Part shown: in pieces, positions 16,493 to 25,933 of the stretch | Position numbering within the stretch: position 1 is the first letter of the stretch | Layout: each line of letters starts with the position of its first letter | From: Winogradskyella sp. KYW1333 | GTDB taxonomy: Bacteria > Bacteroidota > Bacteroidia > Flavobacteriales > Flavobacteriaceae | Length of the DNA stretch: 64,000 nt | NCBI RefSeq assembly: GCF_003335675.1 | Contig: NZ_QPHL01000017.1 | Location: 62,001 to 126,000 of the forward strand | Direction: 5' to 3' | Notes under the pieces: generated by a model | Databases searched by the model: none | Told to the model about the DNA's origin: nothing | Seen by the model: the letters and a program-made list of their open reading frames with translations, nothing else | Position numbers and translations under genes: made by a program

Positions 16493-17686
16493 ATGTACGG
16501 TTCTATAAAACACTATTTACAAAAAGAAATTGAATCAATTAAAGAGGCTGGCTTGTTCAAAGAAGAAAGAATTATAACGTCACCTCAGGGTGCAGAAATT
16601 ACACTGAATACAGGAGAAAAAGTTTTAAACTTTTGCGCAAATAATTACTTGGGTTTGTCCTCACACCCAGAAGTAATTGAAGCAGCAAAAAAAACATTAG
16701 ACTCACATGGTTTTGGTATGTCTTCTGTTAGATTTATATGCGGTACACAAGACATCCACAAAGAACTAGAGCAGAAAATTGCAAATTTTTACGGCACAGA
16801 AGATACCATTTTATATGCTGCAGCTTTTGATGCTAATGGTGGAGTTTTTGAGCCCCTTTTAGGAAAGGAAGATGCCATTATCTCAGATTCTTTGAATCAT
16901 GCATCTATTATTGATGGCGTTAGATTGTGTAAAGCAGCCAGATATCGTTACCAGAATAATGATATGGGCGATTTAGAAAAACAACTTGTCACTGCAAATA
17001 AAAATGGAGCAAGGCATAAAATAATTGTTACGGATGGTGTTTTCTCAATGGATGGGTTAGTCGCTCCATTAGATAAGATTTGTGATTTGGCTGAAAAGTA
17101 TGATGCTATGGTTATGATTGACGAATGCCATGCTACTGGATTTATTGGTAAAACCGGAATTGGTACACTAGAAGATAAAGGTGTTTTAGGAAGAATTGAC
17201 ATAATTACGGGTACGCTTGGTAAAGCAATGGGGGGAGCAATGGGAGGCTATACCACCGCAAAAAAGGAAATCATTGAAATATTAAGACAGCGCTCAAGAC
17301 CTTATTTGTTTTCTAATTCTCTCGCCCCAGCAATTGTAGGTGCGTCAATAAAGGTTTTTGATATGTTAAAAAACGATACAACCTTAAGAGACAAGCTAGA
17401 TTGGAATACGAAATACTTTAAGAAAAACATGAAAGAAGCTGGCTTTGATATAATAGATGGTGATTCGGCTATTGTTCCGGTTATGTTATATGATGCCAAA
17501 TTAGCTCAAAAAATGGCAAATATGCTACTTGAAGAAGGCATTTATGTTATCGGATTTTTCTATCCCGTTGTTCCAAAAGGAAAAGCCAGGATAAGAGTAC
17601 AATTATCAGCGGCGCACGGGGTAAATCAACTAGATAAAGCCATATCCGCTTTTGTTAAGGTTGGGACAGCTCTAAATATTATTTAA
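16493..17686 (+). CDS. kbl: Glycine C-acetyltransferase (2-amino-3-ketobutyrate CoA ligase)
   Basis: A 397-residue PLP enzyme of the alpha-oxoamine synthase family. The PLP-binding lysine is Lys244 in [10 protein letters not shown]. Other family marks are [20 protein letters not shown] in its variant form IDECHATGF, and [12 protein letters not shown]. Kbl cleaves 2-amino-3-ketobutyrate to glycine and acetyl-CoA in threonine breakdown. The related serine palmitoyltransferase and KBL folds are hard to separate by eye, but length and sequence fit Kbl. No tdh (threonine dehydrogenase) gene is adjacent. In Bacteroidetes some such enzymes serve sphingolipid synthesis, a lesser possibility. Confidence 0.85.
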   Translation: MYGSIKHYLQKEIESIKEAGLFKEERIITSPQGAEITLNTGEKVLNFCANNYLGLSSHPEVIEAAKKTLDSHGFGMSSVRFICGTQDIHKELEQKIANFYGTEDTILYAAAFDANGGVFEPLLGKEDAIISDSLNHASIIDGVRLCKAARYRYQNNDMGDLEKQLVTANKNGARHKIIVTDGVFSMDGLVAPLDKICDLAEKYDAMVMIDECHATGFIGKTGIGTLEDKGVLGRIDIITGTLGKAMGGAMGGYTTAKKEIIEILRQRSRPYLFSNSLAPAIVGASIKVFDMLKNDTTLRDKLDWNTKYFKKNMKEAGFDIIDGDSAIVPVMLYDAKLAQKMANMLLEEGIYVIGFFYPVVPKGKARIRVQLSAAHGVNQLDKAISAFVKVGTALNII

Positions 17687-17743
17687 AATGGTTACAAACT
17701 CACTATTTTAGGGCATTTTTACAATATTTTTATATATTTGTCT

Positions 17744-17773
17744 TTGTTAATAAAATTTAACAACTTACTTTTG
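17744..17773 (+). promoter_or_regulatory. Consensus promoter for the OmpA/TSP3 porin gene
   Basis: TTG (17744-17746), a 19-base spacer, then TACTTTTG (17766-17773) match the Bacteroidetes promoter in full, 36 bases before the start codon. A second perfect -7 element, TATATTTG, lies just upstream (around 17733-17740), so two start sites are possible, as expected for an abundant outer-membrane protein. Confidence 0.72.
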
Positions 17774-17809
17774 ACGACAATTAACACTTAAAATTAAATT
17801 AATTAGAAT

Positions 17810-19213
17810 ATGAAAAATCTTAGCAGATTATTGTTTGTTACCGTGCTTTTAGTATGTTTTAGCACATCAAATGCGCAAGATAAAAACAATCCATGGGCCA
17901 TTAGCTTAGGGACAAATGCAGTAGATGCATATCCTGTAGGTGAGGATTTACCTCAAGGGCCTTATTTCGATGAGTTTTTTAATGTATCAGATCACTGGAA
18001 TATATTTCCAACTATTTCTAGAGTTGCAGTATCTAGATATTTAAGTGATGGATTTACTTTTACTGCGGGTGGTACTCTAAATACTATTGATAAATTTGGT
18101 ACTAGATTAAACGCAACAACTGGAGAGGAAGAAACTAATCCTGTTAATGATTTATCATATTTCAGTTTAGATGGTACAATTTCTTACAGCTTTCAAGAAG
18201 TTTTAAATTCTAACAAATTTGAACCTTATTTAGGTGTTGGTGGTGGTTACACTTGGTTAGACAATGTAGGTGCTGGTACGCTTAATGGTAACTTAGGCTT
18301 GAGATATTGGTTTAATGAAAAGTTAGGTGTAGAAGTGCAAACTATGTATAAGCACGCTTTTGAAGATTACATACCAAAACACTTCCAGCATTCAGTTGGT
18401 TTAGTATTTAAATTCGGTGGTACTGACACTGACAATGATGGCATTTATGACCAAGATGATGCTTGCCCAGAAGAAGCTGGTTTAGAAATGTTCAATGGAT
18501 GTCCTGATTCTGATAACGACGGTATACAAGATTCTAAGGACGATTGTCCTAACACTCCAGGTTTAGCTGAATTTAATGGTTGTCCTGATAGTGATGGAGA
18601 CGGTGTTGTTGATAAAGATGATAAATGTCCAAATGTTGCTGGTCTTAAGGCATTAATGGGTTGTCCAGATGCTGATGGTGATGGTGTTGCAGATGGAGAT
18701 GATAACTGTCCTAATGAAGCTGGTCCTGCAGCTAACAATGGATGTCCTTGGCCAGATACTGATGGTGATGGTGTTTTAGATAAAGATGACAAGTGTCCTA
18801 ATGAAGCTGGTGAAGTTGCATTAGATGGATGTCCAAGACAAGCGCCTACTCCAGCAATAATGAAAACGTTGAACGATTACGCTAAAACTATTTTGTTTGA
18901 TACAGGTAAATCATCCATAAAGGATCAATCCGAACAAGTATTACAAAATATAACGGCAATCTTAAAAGAATACCCAAATTCAAGATTTTCAATTGACGGA
19001 CATACCGATAGTACTGGTTCGGCTTCATTGAATCAAAAATTATCTGAAAGCAGAGCTAATGCAGTAATAGATTTTCTAGTTGCTAATGGAATCGACGTAA
19101 GTAGATTAGAAGGAAAGGGTTATGGAGAAAATAGTCCTATTGCTGACAATAAAACTAGAGAAGGTAGAAGAGCAAATAGACGTGTTGAAGTTGTTCTTTT
19201 AAAGGAAGAATAG
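17810..19213 (+). CDS. OmpA-family outer-membrane protein with thrombospondin type 3 repeats
   Basis: A 467-residue outer-membrane protein. A signal peptide ([16 protein letters not shown], cleaved near SNAQ) leads into an N-terminal beta-barrel of about 180 residues. Residues about 205-345 contain five calcium-binding TSP3 repeats of the pattern DxDxDGxxDxxDxCP, each with a Cys-Pro. The C-terminal 115 residues are an OmpA peptidoglycan-binding domain ([41 protein letters not shown]). Such proteins tie the outer membrane to the wall and are among the most abundant flavobacterial surface proteins. It has its own promoter and terminator. Confidence 0.93.
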   Translation: MKNLSRLLFVTVLLVCFSTSNAQDKNNPWAISLGTNAVDAYPVGEDLPQGPYFDEFFNVSDHWNIFPTISRVAVSRYLSDGFTFTAGGTLNTIDKFGTRLNATTGEEETNPVNDLSYFSLDGTISYSFQEVLNSNKFEPYLGVGGGYTWLDNVGAGTLNGNLGLRYWFNEKLGVEVQTMYKHAFEDYIPKHFQHSVGLVFKFGGTDTDNDGIYDQDDACPEEAGLEMFNGCPDSDNDGIQDSKDDCPNTPGLAEFNGCPDSDGDGVVDKDDKCPNVAGLKALMGCPDADGDGVADGDDNCPNEAGPAANNGCPWPDTDGDGVLDKDDKCPNEAGEVALDGCPRQAPTPAIMKTLNDYAKTILFDTGKSSIKDQSEQVLQNITAILKEYPNSRFSIDGHTDSTGSASLNQKLSESRANAVIDFLVANGIDVSRLEGKGYGENSPIADNKTREGRRANRRVEVVLLKEE

Positions 19214-19241
19214 AATAATACGTTTTATTGGTTAAAAAAAT

Positions 19242-19276
19242 AAAAAACGCTCCGTTTTATACGGAGCGTTTTTTAT
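19242..19276 (+). terminator. Terminator after the OmpA/TSP3 gene
   Basis: A perfect stem (AAAAAACGCTCCGT / ACGGAGCGTTTTTT) with a 5-base loop and T tract, ending 10 bases before the AddB-like start codon. It should isolate the highly expressed porin from the nuclease gene. Confidence 0.9.
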
Positions 19277-19285
19277 TTTTAAAAC

Positions 19286-22048
19286 ATGGTAAGTTTTATT
19301 GAGTCTGTACTAATTGATCTTAGGGATAAAAAATTGAATTTTGAAGATCTTCAATTCATCCTACCAAGTAAACGCGCAGGCGTATTTTTAAAACATCAAT
19401 TAGCCGGATTAATTGATAAACCTATTTTCTCGCCAGAAATAAAAAGTATTGAGGAGTTTGTTGAGGAGTTGTCAGGATTAAAGGTATTATCTAATATAGA
19501 TTTACTATTTAGTCTATATAGTACTTATAAAAGCATAACAAGAGATGGCGAAGTTGAACCTTTCGAATCATTTTCAAAATGGGCCCAAATCCTACTACAA
19601 GATTTTAACGAAATTGACAGGCATCTTGTAGAACAAAATCAAATTTTTGATTATTTAACTGCGATTGTTGAACTTAACCATTGGTCTAAGGAAGAAAACC
19701 AAACAGATCTTATAAAAATACACCTTAAATTTTGGCACAAACTCAAGGAATATTACTCTAAGTTTACAGAAAACCTGCTAAATTCAAAATTTGGATACCA
19801 GGGATTAATTTATAGAGAGGCATGTGATAATCTAGAGGTTTATATTGAAAACAAACCTTCTAAAACACATGTTTTTCTTGGTTTTAATGCTTTAAACAGA
19901 GCGGAATCAATAATTATCCAAGGTCTTCTTGAAAACGATCTAGCACATATTTATTGGGACGTAGACGAGACTTTCATTAATGATCCGATTCATGATGCAG
20001 GATTATTTTTTAGACATCACAAAAACTCATGGAATTATTTTAAAAAAGCACCTTTCAATTGGTTGCACAACAACTATAAAGAAAGTAAAAAAATCAAAGT
20101 AATTGGTGTCCCAAAACTAATAGGACAAGCAAAATATATAGGTCAGATATTAGAAGGCTTACAAATAAAGAATAAGACATTGTCTGATATTGCGATTGTT
20201 TTAGGTGAAGAAAATCTATTAATGCCTGTTTTAAATTCACTGCCAAAATCCATTGAAAAACTAAATGTTACAATGGGACTTGCATTAAAATATGTGCCGT
20301 TAGCATCTGCATTTGATGCATTATTTACAATTCATAAAAAAGGAGCTAGTTCCTATTATCATAAAGACGTGGCCCGCATACTATCACACCCATCCTTTTA
20401 CCAATTATTTGAAACCGCCTCTGGCAACACGGCAAATGATATTTTAAAACATATACAAACTAATAACCTAACTTATTTATCTACCTTAAAGCTTAAGGAA
20501 ATTTCGAAAGGAAACACTGATTTAATTAGCTTATTTTTTGATAGTTGGGAAAATAGCCCAGCTAAAGCATTGAAGAAATGCTCCGAAATTATTTTTGAAA
20601 TTAAAAGTGTAATCGACAAAGAGAAAAAAAGAAATGGCCTTGAATTAGAATATCTATATAAATTCAATACACTTTTCAATCAATTAAAAGCCCTAAATGA
20701 TAACCATAAACATCTCATTTCGGTTGCGGCACTTAACCCAATTTATAGAGAATTATTAAGTTCTGAAAGTATTGATTTTAGGGGTGAACCTTTAGAAGGC
20801 TTACAAATAATGGGGGTGTTAGAGTCTAGAGTATTAGATTTTGAAACTGTTATTATAAGCTCTGTTAATGAAGGTGTTTTACCCGCTGGTAAAAGTAATA
20901 ATTCATTTATCCCATTTGATGTTAAAATCGAAAACGGTTTGCCCACTTTTAAAGAAAAGGATGCTGTTTATACTTACCATTTTTATCATTTATTACAACG
21001 TGCTAATAATGTTTATATACTTTATAACACGGAGAGTGATGCATTAAATGGTGGTGAGAAAAGTAGATTTGTCACCCAGTTGGAAATTGAAGGTATTCAT
21101 AATATCGAACATTTTATTGCTTCTCCACATGTCCCGAAAATCGAAAATAAGTTACTGGAGATTCCAAAAACCGATATGGTTATACGGGAGGTCCATGCAT
21201 TTGCGACAAAAGGATTTTCTCCGTCTTCTTTAAGCAACTACATAAGAAATCCGATAGATTTTTATTATCAAAAAATTCTTGGAATTAAGGAATTCGAAGA
21301 TGTTGAAGAAAATATAGCATTCAATACCTTGGGATCTGTAATTCATGAGACCTTAAAAGATTTTTATGACCCAATAATTAATCAATACTTAACCCTCGAT
21401 TATTTAGATTCATTATTTGCGTTAATTGAAGCGACCGTCACAAAACATTTTAAATTATTATATAAAGAAGGTGATTTTACGAAAGGCAAGAATCTTATCA
21501 TATTCAATATTGCACAACATTATATCAAAACATTTATTGAAGATGAAAAAGAAAGTCTAAAGACAGGAAACAAAATAAAAATAAAGGCAATTGAAATAGA
21601 ATCATCAATTGATATACAAGTAGATGGGTATGTCTTTCCTGTTAAATTGAAAGGAACTGTTGATAGGGTAGACGAATTTAATGGTGTTACAAGAATAATA
21701 GATTATAAAACCGGAAAGGTTGACCAAGGAAAAGTTGAAATAGTTGAGTGGTCCGACATAACATCAGACTATGATAAATACAGCAAATCCTTCCAGATTT
21801 TGTGTTATGCCTATATGTTGCACAAACAAAATGTAATTGAACTTCCAGTGGAAGCTGGCATAATATCATTTAAAAATCTTAAAAAAGGGTTTTTAAAATT
21901 TGGCACCAAATCATCTGCTAAATCCAGAACAAAAAACCAAGAAATAACCTTTGAAACTCTATCTAAATTCGAAGTTGAATTAAAGAAGTTGATGTCTGAA
22001 ATTTGTAATCCAAAATTAAATTTTGTTGAAAAAGAACTAAATCAATGA
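19286..22048 (+). CDS. AddB-like PD-(D/E)xK nuclease
   Basis: A 920-residue protein resembling the AddB half of AddAB recombination nucleases. The N-terminal region (LQFILPSKRAGVFLKHQLA) is helicase-like but has no Walker A GKT, so it is probably an inactive motor domain. The C-terminal nuclease is clear: FSPSSLSNYIRNPIDFYYQ, then GSVIHETLKDFY, KGTVDRVDEF and RIIDYKTGKV with Asp806 and Lys808. The four cysteines of the iron-sulfur cluster in Gram-positive AddB are not evident. It most likely pairs with the helicase at 13314-16454. Its stop overlaps the next start by 4 bases (ATGA). Confidence 0.85.
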   Translation: MVSFIESVLIDLRDKKLNFEDLQFILPSKRAGVFLKHQLAGLIDKPIFSPEIKSIEEFVEELSGLKVLSNIDLLFSLYSTYKSITRDGEVEPFESFSKWAQILLQDFNEIDRHLVEQNQIFDYLTAIVELNHWSKEENQTDLIKIHLKFWHKLKEYYSKFTENLLNSKFGYQGLIYREACDNLEVYIENKPSKTHVFLGFNALNRAESIIIQGLLENDLAHIYWDVDETFINDPIHDAGLFFRHHKNSWNYFKKAPFNWLHNNYKESKKIKVIGVPKLIGQAKYIGQILEGLQIKNKTLSDIAIVLGEENLLMPVLNSLPKSIEKLNVTMGLALKYVPLASAFDALFTIHKKGASSYYHKDVARILSHPSFYQLFETASGNTANDILKHIQTNNLTYLSTLKLKEISKGNTDLISLFFDSWENSPAKALKKCSEIIFEIKSVIDKEKKRNGLELEYLYKFNTLFNQLKALNDNHKHLISVAALNPIYRELLSSESIDFRGEPLEGLQIMGVLESRVLDFETVIISSVNEGVLPAGKSNNSFIPFDVKIENGLPTFKEKDAVYTYHFYHLLQRANNVYILYNTESDALNGGEKSRFVTQLEIEGIHNIEHFIASPHVPKIENKLLEIPKTDMVIREVHAFATKGFSPSSLSNYIRNPIDFYYQKILGIKEFEDVEENIAFNTLGSVIHETLKDFYDPIINQYLTLDYLDSLFALIEATVTKHFKLLYKEGDFTKGKNLIIFNIAQHYIKTFIEDEKESLKTGNKIKIKAIEIESSIDIQVDGYVFPVKLKGTVDRVDEFNGVTRIIDYKTGKVDQGKVEIVEWSDITSDYDKYSKSFQILCYAYMLHKQNVIELPVEAGIISFKNLKKGFLKFGTKSSAKSRTKNQEITFETLSKFEVELKKLMSEICNPKLNFVEKELNQ

Positions 22049-22893
22049 AGATTTTAAAAAATATAGTATTAGAGAGAAACGGCAAAAAACCAATTTTATT
22101 AGATGTATTTAATTCAACGACTGAAAAGGAGTGTCCAATAGTTGTTTTTTGTCATGGATATAAGGGTTTTAAAGATTGGGGTGCATGGAACTTAATGGCA
22201 ACACATTTTGCGAACACTGGTTACTGTTTCATTAAGTTTAATTTTTCTCATAACGGTGGCACGATTAAAAATCCTATAGACTTTCCAGATCTTGAAGCTT
22301 TTGGCAATAACAATTACACAAAGGAACTAGACGATTTAAATGATGTATTAAATTGGATTGAACATCATTTTCAAGATAATTCCAAAGTCAATTTAAATGA
22401 AATCACCCTCATTGGACATAGCCGAGGAGGTGGTATTGCCATAATAAAAGCTTCTGAGGACTCCAGGATCAAAAAATTAATTACTCTAGCCAGTGTCTGT
22501 GATTTTGGTAAACGAACTACTATAATTGGAAATTTACAGGAGTGGAGAAAATCTGGTGTTAAATACGTTATGAACGGAAGAACAAAACAGCAAATGCCAC
22601 ATTACTACCAGTTTTACGAAGATTTCAAAGTAAATGAGGAAAGACTCAATATAAAATCAGCTGTAAAAAAACTGACAATCCCTCACTTAATAATTCATGG
22701 TAACAATGATACCTCGGTAAGTTTAAAAGAAGGTAAAAATCTACACAAATGGAACCCGAATTGCGAATTAAATATTATTGATGGTGCAGATCACGTCTTC
22801 AACACAAAACATCCTTGGGAAAAGGGAATTTTATCTGCCCAATTAAAAGATGTAGCAAAATTAATTGAAGAATTCATAAATAAAAAAGCATAA
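22045..22893 (+). CDS. Alpha/beta hydrolase (dienelactone hydrolase-like)
   Basis: A 282-residue cytoplasmic alpha/beta hydrolase. The nucleophile is Ser126 in IGHSRGGG. A charge-relay Asp is likely in IIHGNNDTSV and the His in DGADHVFN. The N-terminal VVFCHGYKGFKDWG forms the oxyanion region. The family spans acylpeptidases, esterases and thioesterases and no substrate can be named. Its ATG overlaps the stop of the AddB-like gene, so it is translationally coupled to it. A tRNA on the opposite strand follows. Confidence 0.83.
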   Translation: MKILKNIVLERNGKKPILLDVFNSTTEKECPIVVFCHGYKGFKDWGAWNLMATHFANTGYCFIKFNFSHNGGTIKNPIDFPDLEAFGNNNYTKELDDLNDVLNWIEHHFQDNSKVNLNEITLIGHSRGGGIAIIKASEDSRIKKLITLASVCDFGKRTTIIGNLQEWRKSGVKYVMNGRTKQQMPHYYQFYEDFKVNEERLNIKSAVKKLTIPHLIIHGNNDTSVSLKEGKNLHKWNPNCELNIIDGADHVFNTKHPWEKGILSAQLKDVAKLIEEFINKKA

Positions 22894-22910
22894 TTAAAAT
22901 TACCCTTTAG

Positions 22911-22984
22911 TGGAGAAGAGCGGACTCGAACCGCCGACCTCTTGACTGCCAGTCAAGCGCTCTAGCCAACTGAGCTACATCCCC
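22911..22984 (-). tRNA. tRNA-Ala (GGC)
   Basis: A full cloverleaf reads on the minus strand, starting GGGGATGTAGCTCAG. The anticodon loop is CTGGCAG on a 5-bp stem CTTGA/TCAAG, giving anticodon GGC (alanine). The acceptor stem has the G3:U70 wobble that identifies tRNA-Ala, the discriminator is A and the T loop is TTCGAGT. There is a T:T mismatch at position 6:67. CCA is not encoded. Confidence 0.93.
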
Positions 22985-22989
22985 AAATA

Positions 22990-23787
22990 TTATTTCATAC
23001 CGCTTAAAACAAGGACAGGAATTTTTGAGCTATGAAAGTCTTTTTTCAAAATAATATTATTTTCCCAAAGTTTGGAGAAAAAACCACGTTTTCGTCTTAC
23101 CACACACAATAAATCAGGGCTATGATTTTTATAGTGTTCTAAAACCGCTTGAAATGTTGTTGGGCTTTCTGCATAAGTAATGTTTGTGAGCATACCCTTT
23201 AATTCATCCTTTAATATAAAATCATCCTCTTTGTGATAAGGTGTTTTAACTAATAACGCATTAGTAACCGCCTTAAATTGATTCTTAATAGATTTTACAG
23301 GATTTAAAACACCCTCCTTTTTTATAATAGCAGACTTCATTGCTATTAATATTTTAACAATAGGTTTATACACATAGTTTTCTGGTACGATCAAAATCGG
23401 TATTTGGGTTCGTTTTACTATTTTTCCAGAGGTATTTCCTAAATAAACTTCATCCTTAATTGAATTTGTTCTTGGTTCTATAAGCATTAGATCTACATCT
23501 AAGGCGTTACAAATTTTTCTTAATGTATCAATTAATTTGCCTTTAAATGTTCTTGTGCTTAAGTCTACGCCTTTAGTGTCAATAGAAGAAACAAGGTCAT
23601 CTAAAAAGTCTTTCGATTCTCTTTCAAGAATATGATCAATTTTTATCATGGTTCCTGCTTTGGTATAAACATTATATATTTGAACAACGTATAATTTAGC
23701 GCCAAATGCTTTTGCAAAATCTACAGCATATTGCAAATGAGATTTTGCATGTTTTGAAGACCCTACAGGAACAAGTATCGTTTTCAT
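22990..23787 (-). CDS. Universal stress protein, tandem UspA domains
   Basis: A 265-residue cytoplasmic protein. The first half is a classical Usp domain: it begins TILVPVGSSKHAKSHLQYAV, has VDLMLIEPRTN, and closes with the nucleotide-loop-like TSGKIVKRTQIPILIVPENY. The second half (from about 145) is a more diverged repeat ending SSKIPVLVLSG. Usp proteins bind ATP or AMP in some members and are induced by stress, but a biochemical role is rarely known. It lies 5 bases after the tRNA-Ala end on the same strand, and is divergent from the GNAT gene. Confidence 0.88.
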   Translation of the reverse strand: MKTILVPVGSSKHAKSHLQYAVDFAKAFGAKLYVVQIYNVYTKAGTMIKIDHILERESKDFLDDLVSSIDTKGVDLSTRTFKGKLIDTLRKICNALDVDLMLIEPRTNSIKDEVYLGNTSGKIVKRTQIPILIVPENYVYKPIVKILIAMKSAIIKKEGVLNPVKSIKNQFKAVTNALLVKTPYHKEDDFILKDELKGMLTNITYAESPTTFQAVLEHYKNHSPDLLCVVRRKRGFFSKLWENNIILKKDFHSSKIPVLVLSGMK

Positions 23788-23822
23788 TGAATATAGAATT
23801 TAGGCAAAAGTACAATTTATTA

Positions 23823-24323
23823 ATGATTAGAAAGGCTACACTAAAAGACATATCAACTATACTGCTAATAACTAAAGCATGTGCTAAATCAATGATAGAA
23901 AAGGGGATTTATCAGTGGAATGAACACTACCCGAATAAAAATGCCTTCATAAATGATGTAGCGCGTAATGAATTGTATGTGCTAGAGGTTAATGAAAACA
24001 TTATAGGCTCTATTGTAATCTCCAATCTTATGGATGGTGAATATGAATCAATAAAATGGTTAACAAAAAATGAGAATAACATTTATATTCATAGATTGGC
24101 AATTCATCCAGGTAATCAGAGGAAGGGCTTTGCTCAAGTTCTCATGGATTTTGCGGAAAAATTTGCCATAGAAAACAACTATAGCTCTATTAGATTAGAT
24201 ACCTTTTCACAGAACAAGAGAAACCAAAAGTTTTACGAACTTCGTGGCTATAAAAGATTAGGGGATATTTTCTTTCCAAAACAAAGCAAATACCCTTTTC
24301 ATTGTTACGAATTAGTCCTTTGA
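23823..24323 (+). CDS. GNAT-family N-acetyltransferase
   Basis: A 166-residue acetyltransferase starting MIRKATLKDISTILLI. The acetyl-CoA site is visible in IHRLAIHPGNQRKGFAQVLMDFAE (motif A, R/QxxG/A) followed by SIRLDTFSQNKRNQKFYELRGYKRLG. Substrate unknown. Upstream in-frame codons lie inside the divergent universal stress gene and carry no homology, so the ATG at 23823 is preferred. Its stop overlaps the TTG start of the MATE gene. Confidence 0.85.
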   Translation: MIRKATLKDISTILLITKACAKSMIEKGIYQWNEHYPNKNAFINDVARNELYVLEVNENIIGSIVISNLMDGEYESIKWLTKNENNIYIHRLAIHPGNQRKGFAQVLMDFAEKFAIENNYSSIRLDTFSQNKRNQKFYELRGYKRLGDIFFPKQSKYPFHCYELVL

Positions 24324-25654
24324 GCACCAAAATCACACTAAAGCAAATCAATAAATTGGCAATACCAGCTCTAATTTCTGGTATTTCAGAACCCATATTG
24401 TCCTTAACAGACGCTGCTATTATTGGTAATATGAATTTAAATGCCACTGAGTCATTGGCTGCGGTTGGTATAGTTACAACCTTTTTATCAATGCTTATTT
24501 GGGTTTTAGGGCAAACGCGTAGCGCTATTTCATCAATTGTGTCCCAATATTTAGGAGCAGACAAATTAGGTGAAATAAAAAATTTGCCAGCACAAGCTAT
24601 TTTTTTAATAACATCATTAAGTGTCATTATTATTTTAGCTACTTATCCTTTTGCCTCCCAAATTTTCAAGCTTTATAATGCATCAGATCTTATTTTAAAT
24701 TATAGTATTGTGTACTACCAAATTAGAGTTTTTGGCTTTCCATTTACCCTATTTACGATTGCTGTTTTTGGTACATTTAGAGGATTACAAAACACATTTT
24801 ATCCAATGATAATCGCAATTGCAGGCTCTGTATCGAATATCATATTGGACATTGCCCTAATTTATGGTATTGAAGGCATAATACCTGCACTACATATTGA
24901 AGGTGCTGCATATGCTAGTGTTATAGCACAAATTATTATGGCAGGTTTATCTGTTTATTACTTATTAATCAAAACAGATATTCCTTTATTGGTAAGGTTC
25001 CCGTTTAACCCAGAGATTAAAAGCTTTGCTTTAATGATTGTTAATCTGTTTATACGAACCATTGCATTAAATGTAGCGCTATATTTTGGGACAAGCTTTG
25101 CTACAAAATATGGCCCAACCTATATTGCTGCATATACAATCGCAATTAATCTTTGGTTTTTAGGCGCATTTTTAATTGATGGTTATGCTAGTGCGGGAAA
25201 TATATTATCAGGTAAGCTTTATGGTGCAAAAGAATATAAAAGCTTAATAGATTTGAGCAATAAGCTGATTAAATATGGAATATTAATAGGCTTAACGATT
25301 GCTATTATTGGAGGGTTGCTATACTTTCCAATAGGAAGTGTTTTTACGGATGATCAAAACGTTCTCAATGAGTTCTATAACATATTTTGGACTGTACTTG
25401 CAATGCAACCACTTTGTGCCCTAGCTTTTATATTTGATGGTGTTTTTAAAGGGCTTGGTAAAATGCAATATTTAAGAAATGTTCTGTTATTTTCAACTCT
25501 TCTAGTATTTATACCTGTGATTATTGCTGCTGATAATTTAGGCTATAAACTATATGGTATTTTCATGGCTTTCACAGTGTGGATTATTGCACGGGGGCTT
25601 CCTTTAATTATTAAATTCAGAAAAATATTCAGAACACTAGCCGAAAACACTTAA
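24320..25654 (+). CDS. MATE-family multidrug/Na+ antiporter
   Basis: About 444 residues with roughly 12 hydrophobic segments. The N-terminal LKQINKLAIPALISGISEPILSL and TDAAIIGNM are typical of the DinF/NorM-like MATE family of inner-membrane drug or metabolite exporters. I place the start at the TTG (24320), which overlaps the GNAT stop codon as TTGA and gives the usual N-terminus STKITLKQ. No ATG exists in this region. An earlier TTG at 24302 would add six residues. The substrate cannot be inferred. Confidence 0.87.
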   Translation: MSTKITLKQINKLAIPALISGISEPILSLTDAAIIGNMNLNATESLAAVGIVTTFLSMLIWVLGQTRSAISSIVSQYLGADKLGEIKNLPAQAIFLITSLSVIIILATYPFASQIFKLYNASDLILNYSIVYYQIRVFGFPFTLFTIAVFGTFRGLQNTFYPMIIAIAGSVSNIILDIALIYGIEGIIPALHIEGAAYASVIAQIIMAGLSVYYLLIKTDIPLLVRFPFNPEIKSFALMIVNLFIRTIALNVALYFGTSFATKYGPTYIAAYTIAINLWFLGAFLIDGYASAGNILSGKLYGAKEYKSLIDLSNKLIKYGILIGLTIAIIGGLLYFPIGSVFTDDQNVLNEFYNIFWTVLAMQPLCALAFIFDGVFKGLGKMQYLRNVLLFSTLLVFIPVIIAADNLGYKLYGIFMAFTVWIIARGLPLIIKFRKIFRTLAENT

Positions 25655-25684
25655 ATTTGAACCAATCATTATTGGGTTAAATGA

Positions 25685-25855
25685 ATAGGCTACTATTTAT
25701 TACAACAAGTTGATATTACACAAAAAATCAAGGAAGCACCAGACGATAGTTACAGTATTGGTATTTTCATTGGAAGCATGTTACCTTTTATAATACTTGT
25801 GATAATTGTCTATTTAATTTACCGACATAACAAAAACAGAATAAAGAAAAAATAG
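25685..25855 (+). CDS. Small single-span membrane protein without a standard start codon
   Basis: An open frame from the TGA at 25682 to the TAG at 25853 encodes LLQQVDITQKIKEAPDDSYS followed by a strongly hydrophobic span (GIFIGSMLPFIILVIIVYLIY) and a basic tail. It looks like a real one-pass microprotein with an outward N-terminus. The in-frame codons before the span include no ATG, GTG or TTG. An ATG at 25681 is one frame off and reads MNRLLFITTS-stop, as if a single base were lost near 25685. Either a rare start (ATA at 25685 or ATT at 25715) is used or the gene is newly frameshifted. The next microprotein ORF follows directly. Confidence 0.5.
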   Translation: MGYYLLQQVDITQKIKEAPDDSYSIGIFIGSMLPFIILVIIVYLIYRHNKNRIKKK

Positions 25856-25933
25856 ATGGGAAATTATCTTTTTTTAATACTAGCAATTGTATTAATTGTT
25901 ATTTATTTTATCAATAGAAATAAAAGACGCTAA
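25856..25933 (+). CDS. 25-residue membrane microprotein
   Basis: ATG at 25856 directly after the previous TAG opens MGNYLFLILAIVLIVIYFIN and ends in the basic NRKxx-type tail RNKRR. It is nearly all one transmembrane helix with positive charges after it, indicating N-out/C-in or a tail-in topology. Its TAA shares a base with the ATG of queD (TAATG), which supports translation by coupling. No family can be named; chance cannot be excluded at this length. Confidence 0.45.
   Translation: MGNYLFLILAIVLIVIYFINRNKRR

Noticed and set aside
18445-18792. A 115-codon minus-strand ORF rich in Ser/Pro
   Set aside because: A shadow of the TSP3 repeats; its repetitive composition comes from the sense-strand repeats.
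18420-18840. Regular short repeats that could suggest a CRISPR array or minisatellite
   Set aside because: They are in-frame codons for TSP3 calcium-binding repeats in the OmpA-like protein; spacers are not unique and there are no cas genes.
24302-24320. The MATE start at the earlier TTG (24302)
   Set aside because: It adds six residues outside the family N-terminus; the TTG overlapping the GNAT stop gives a standard start and spacing.
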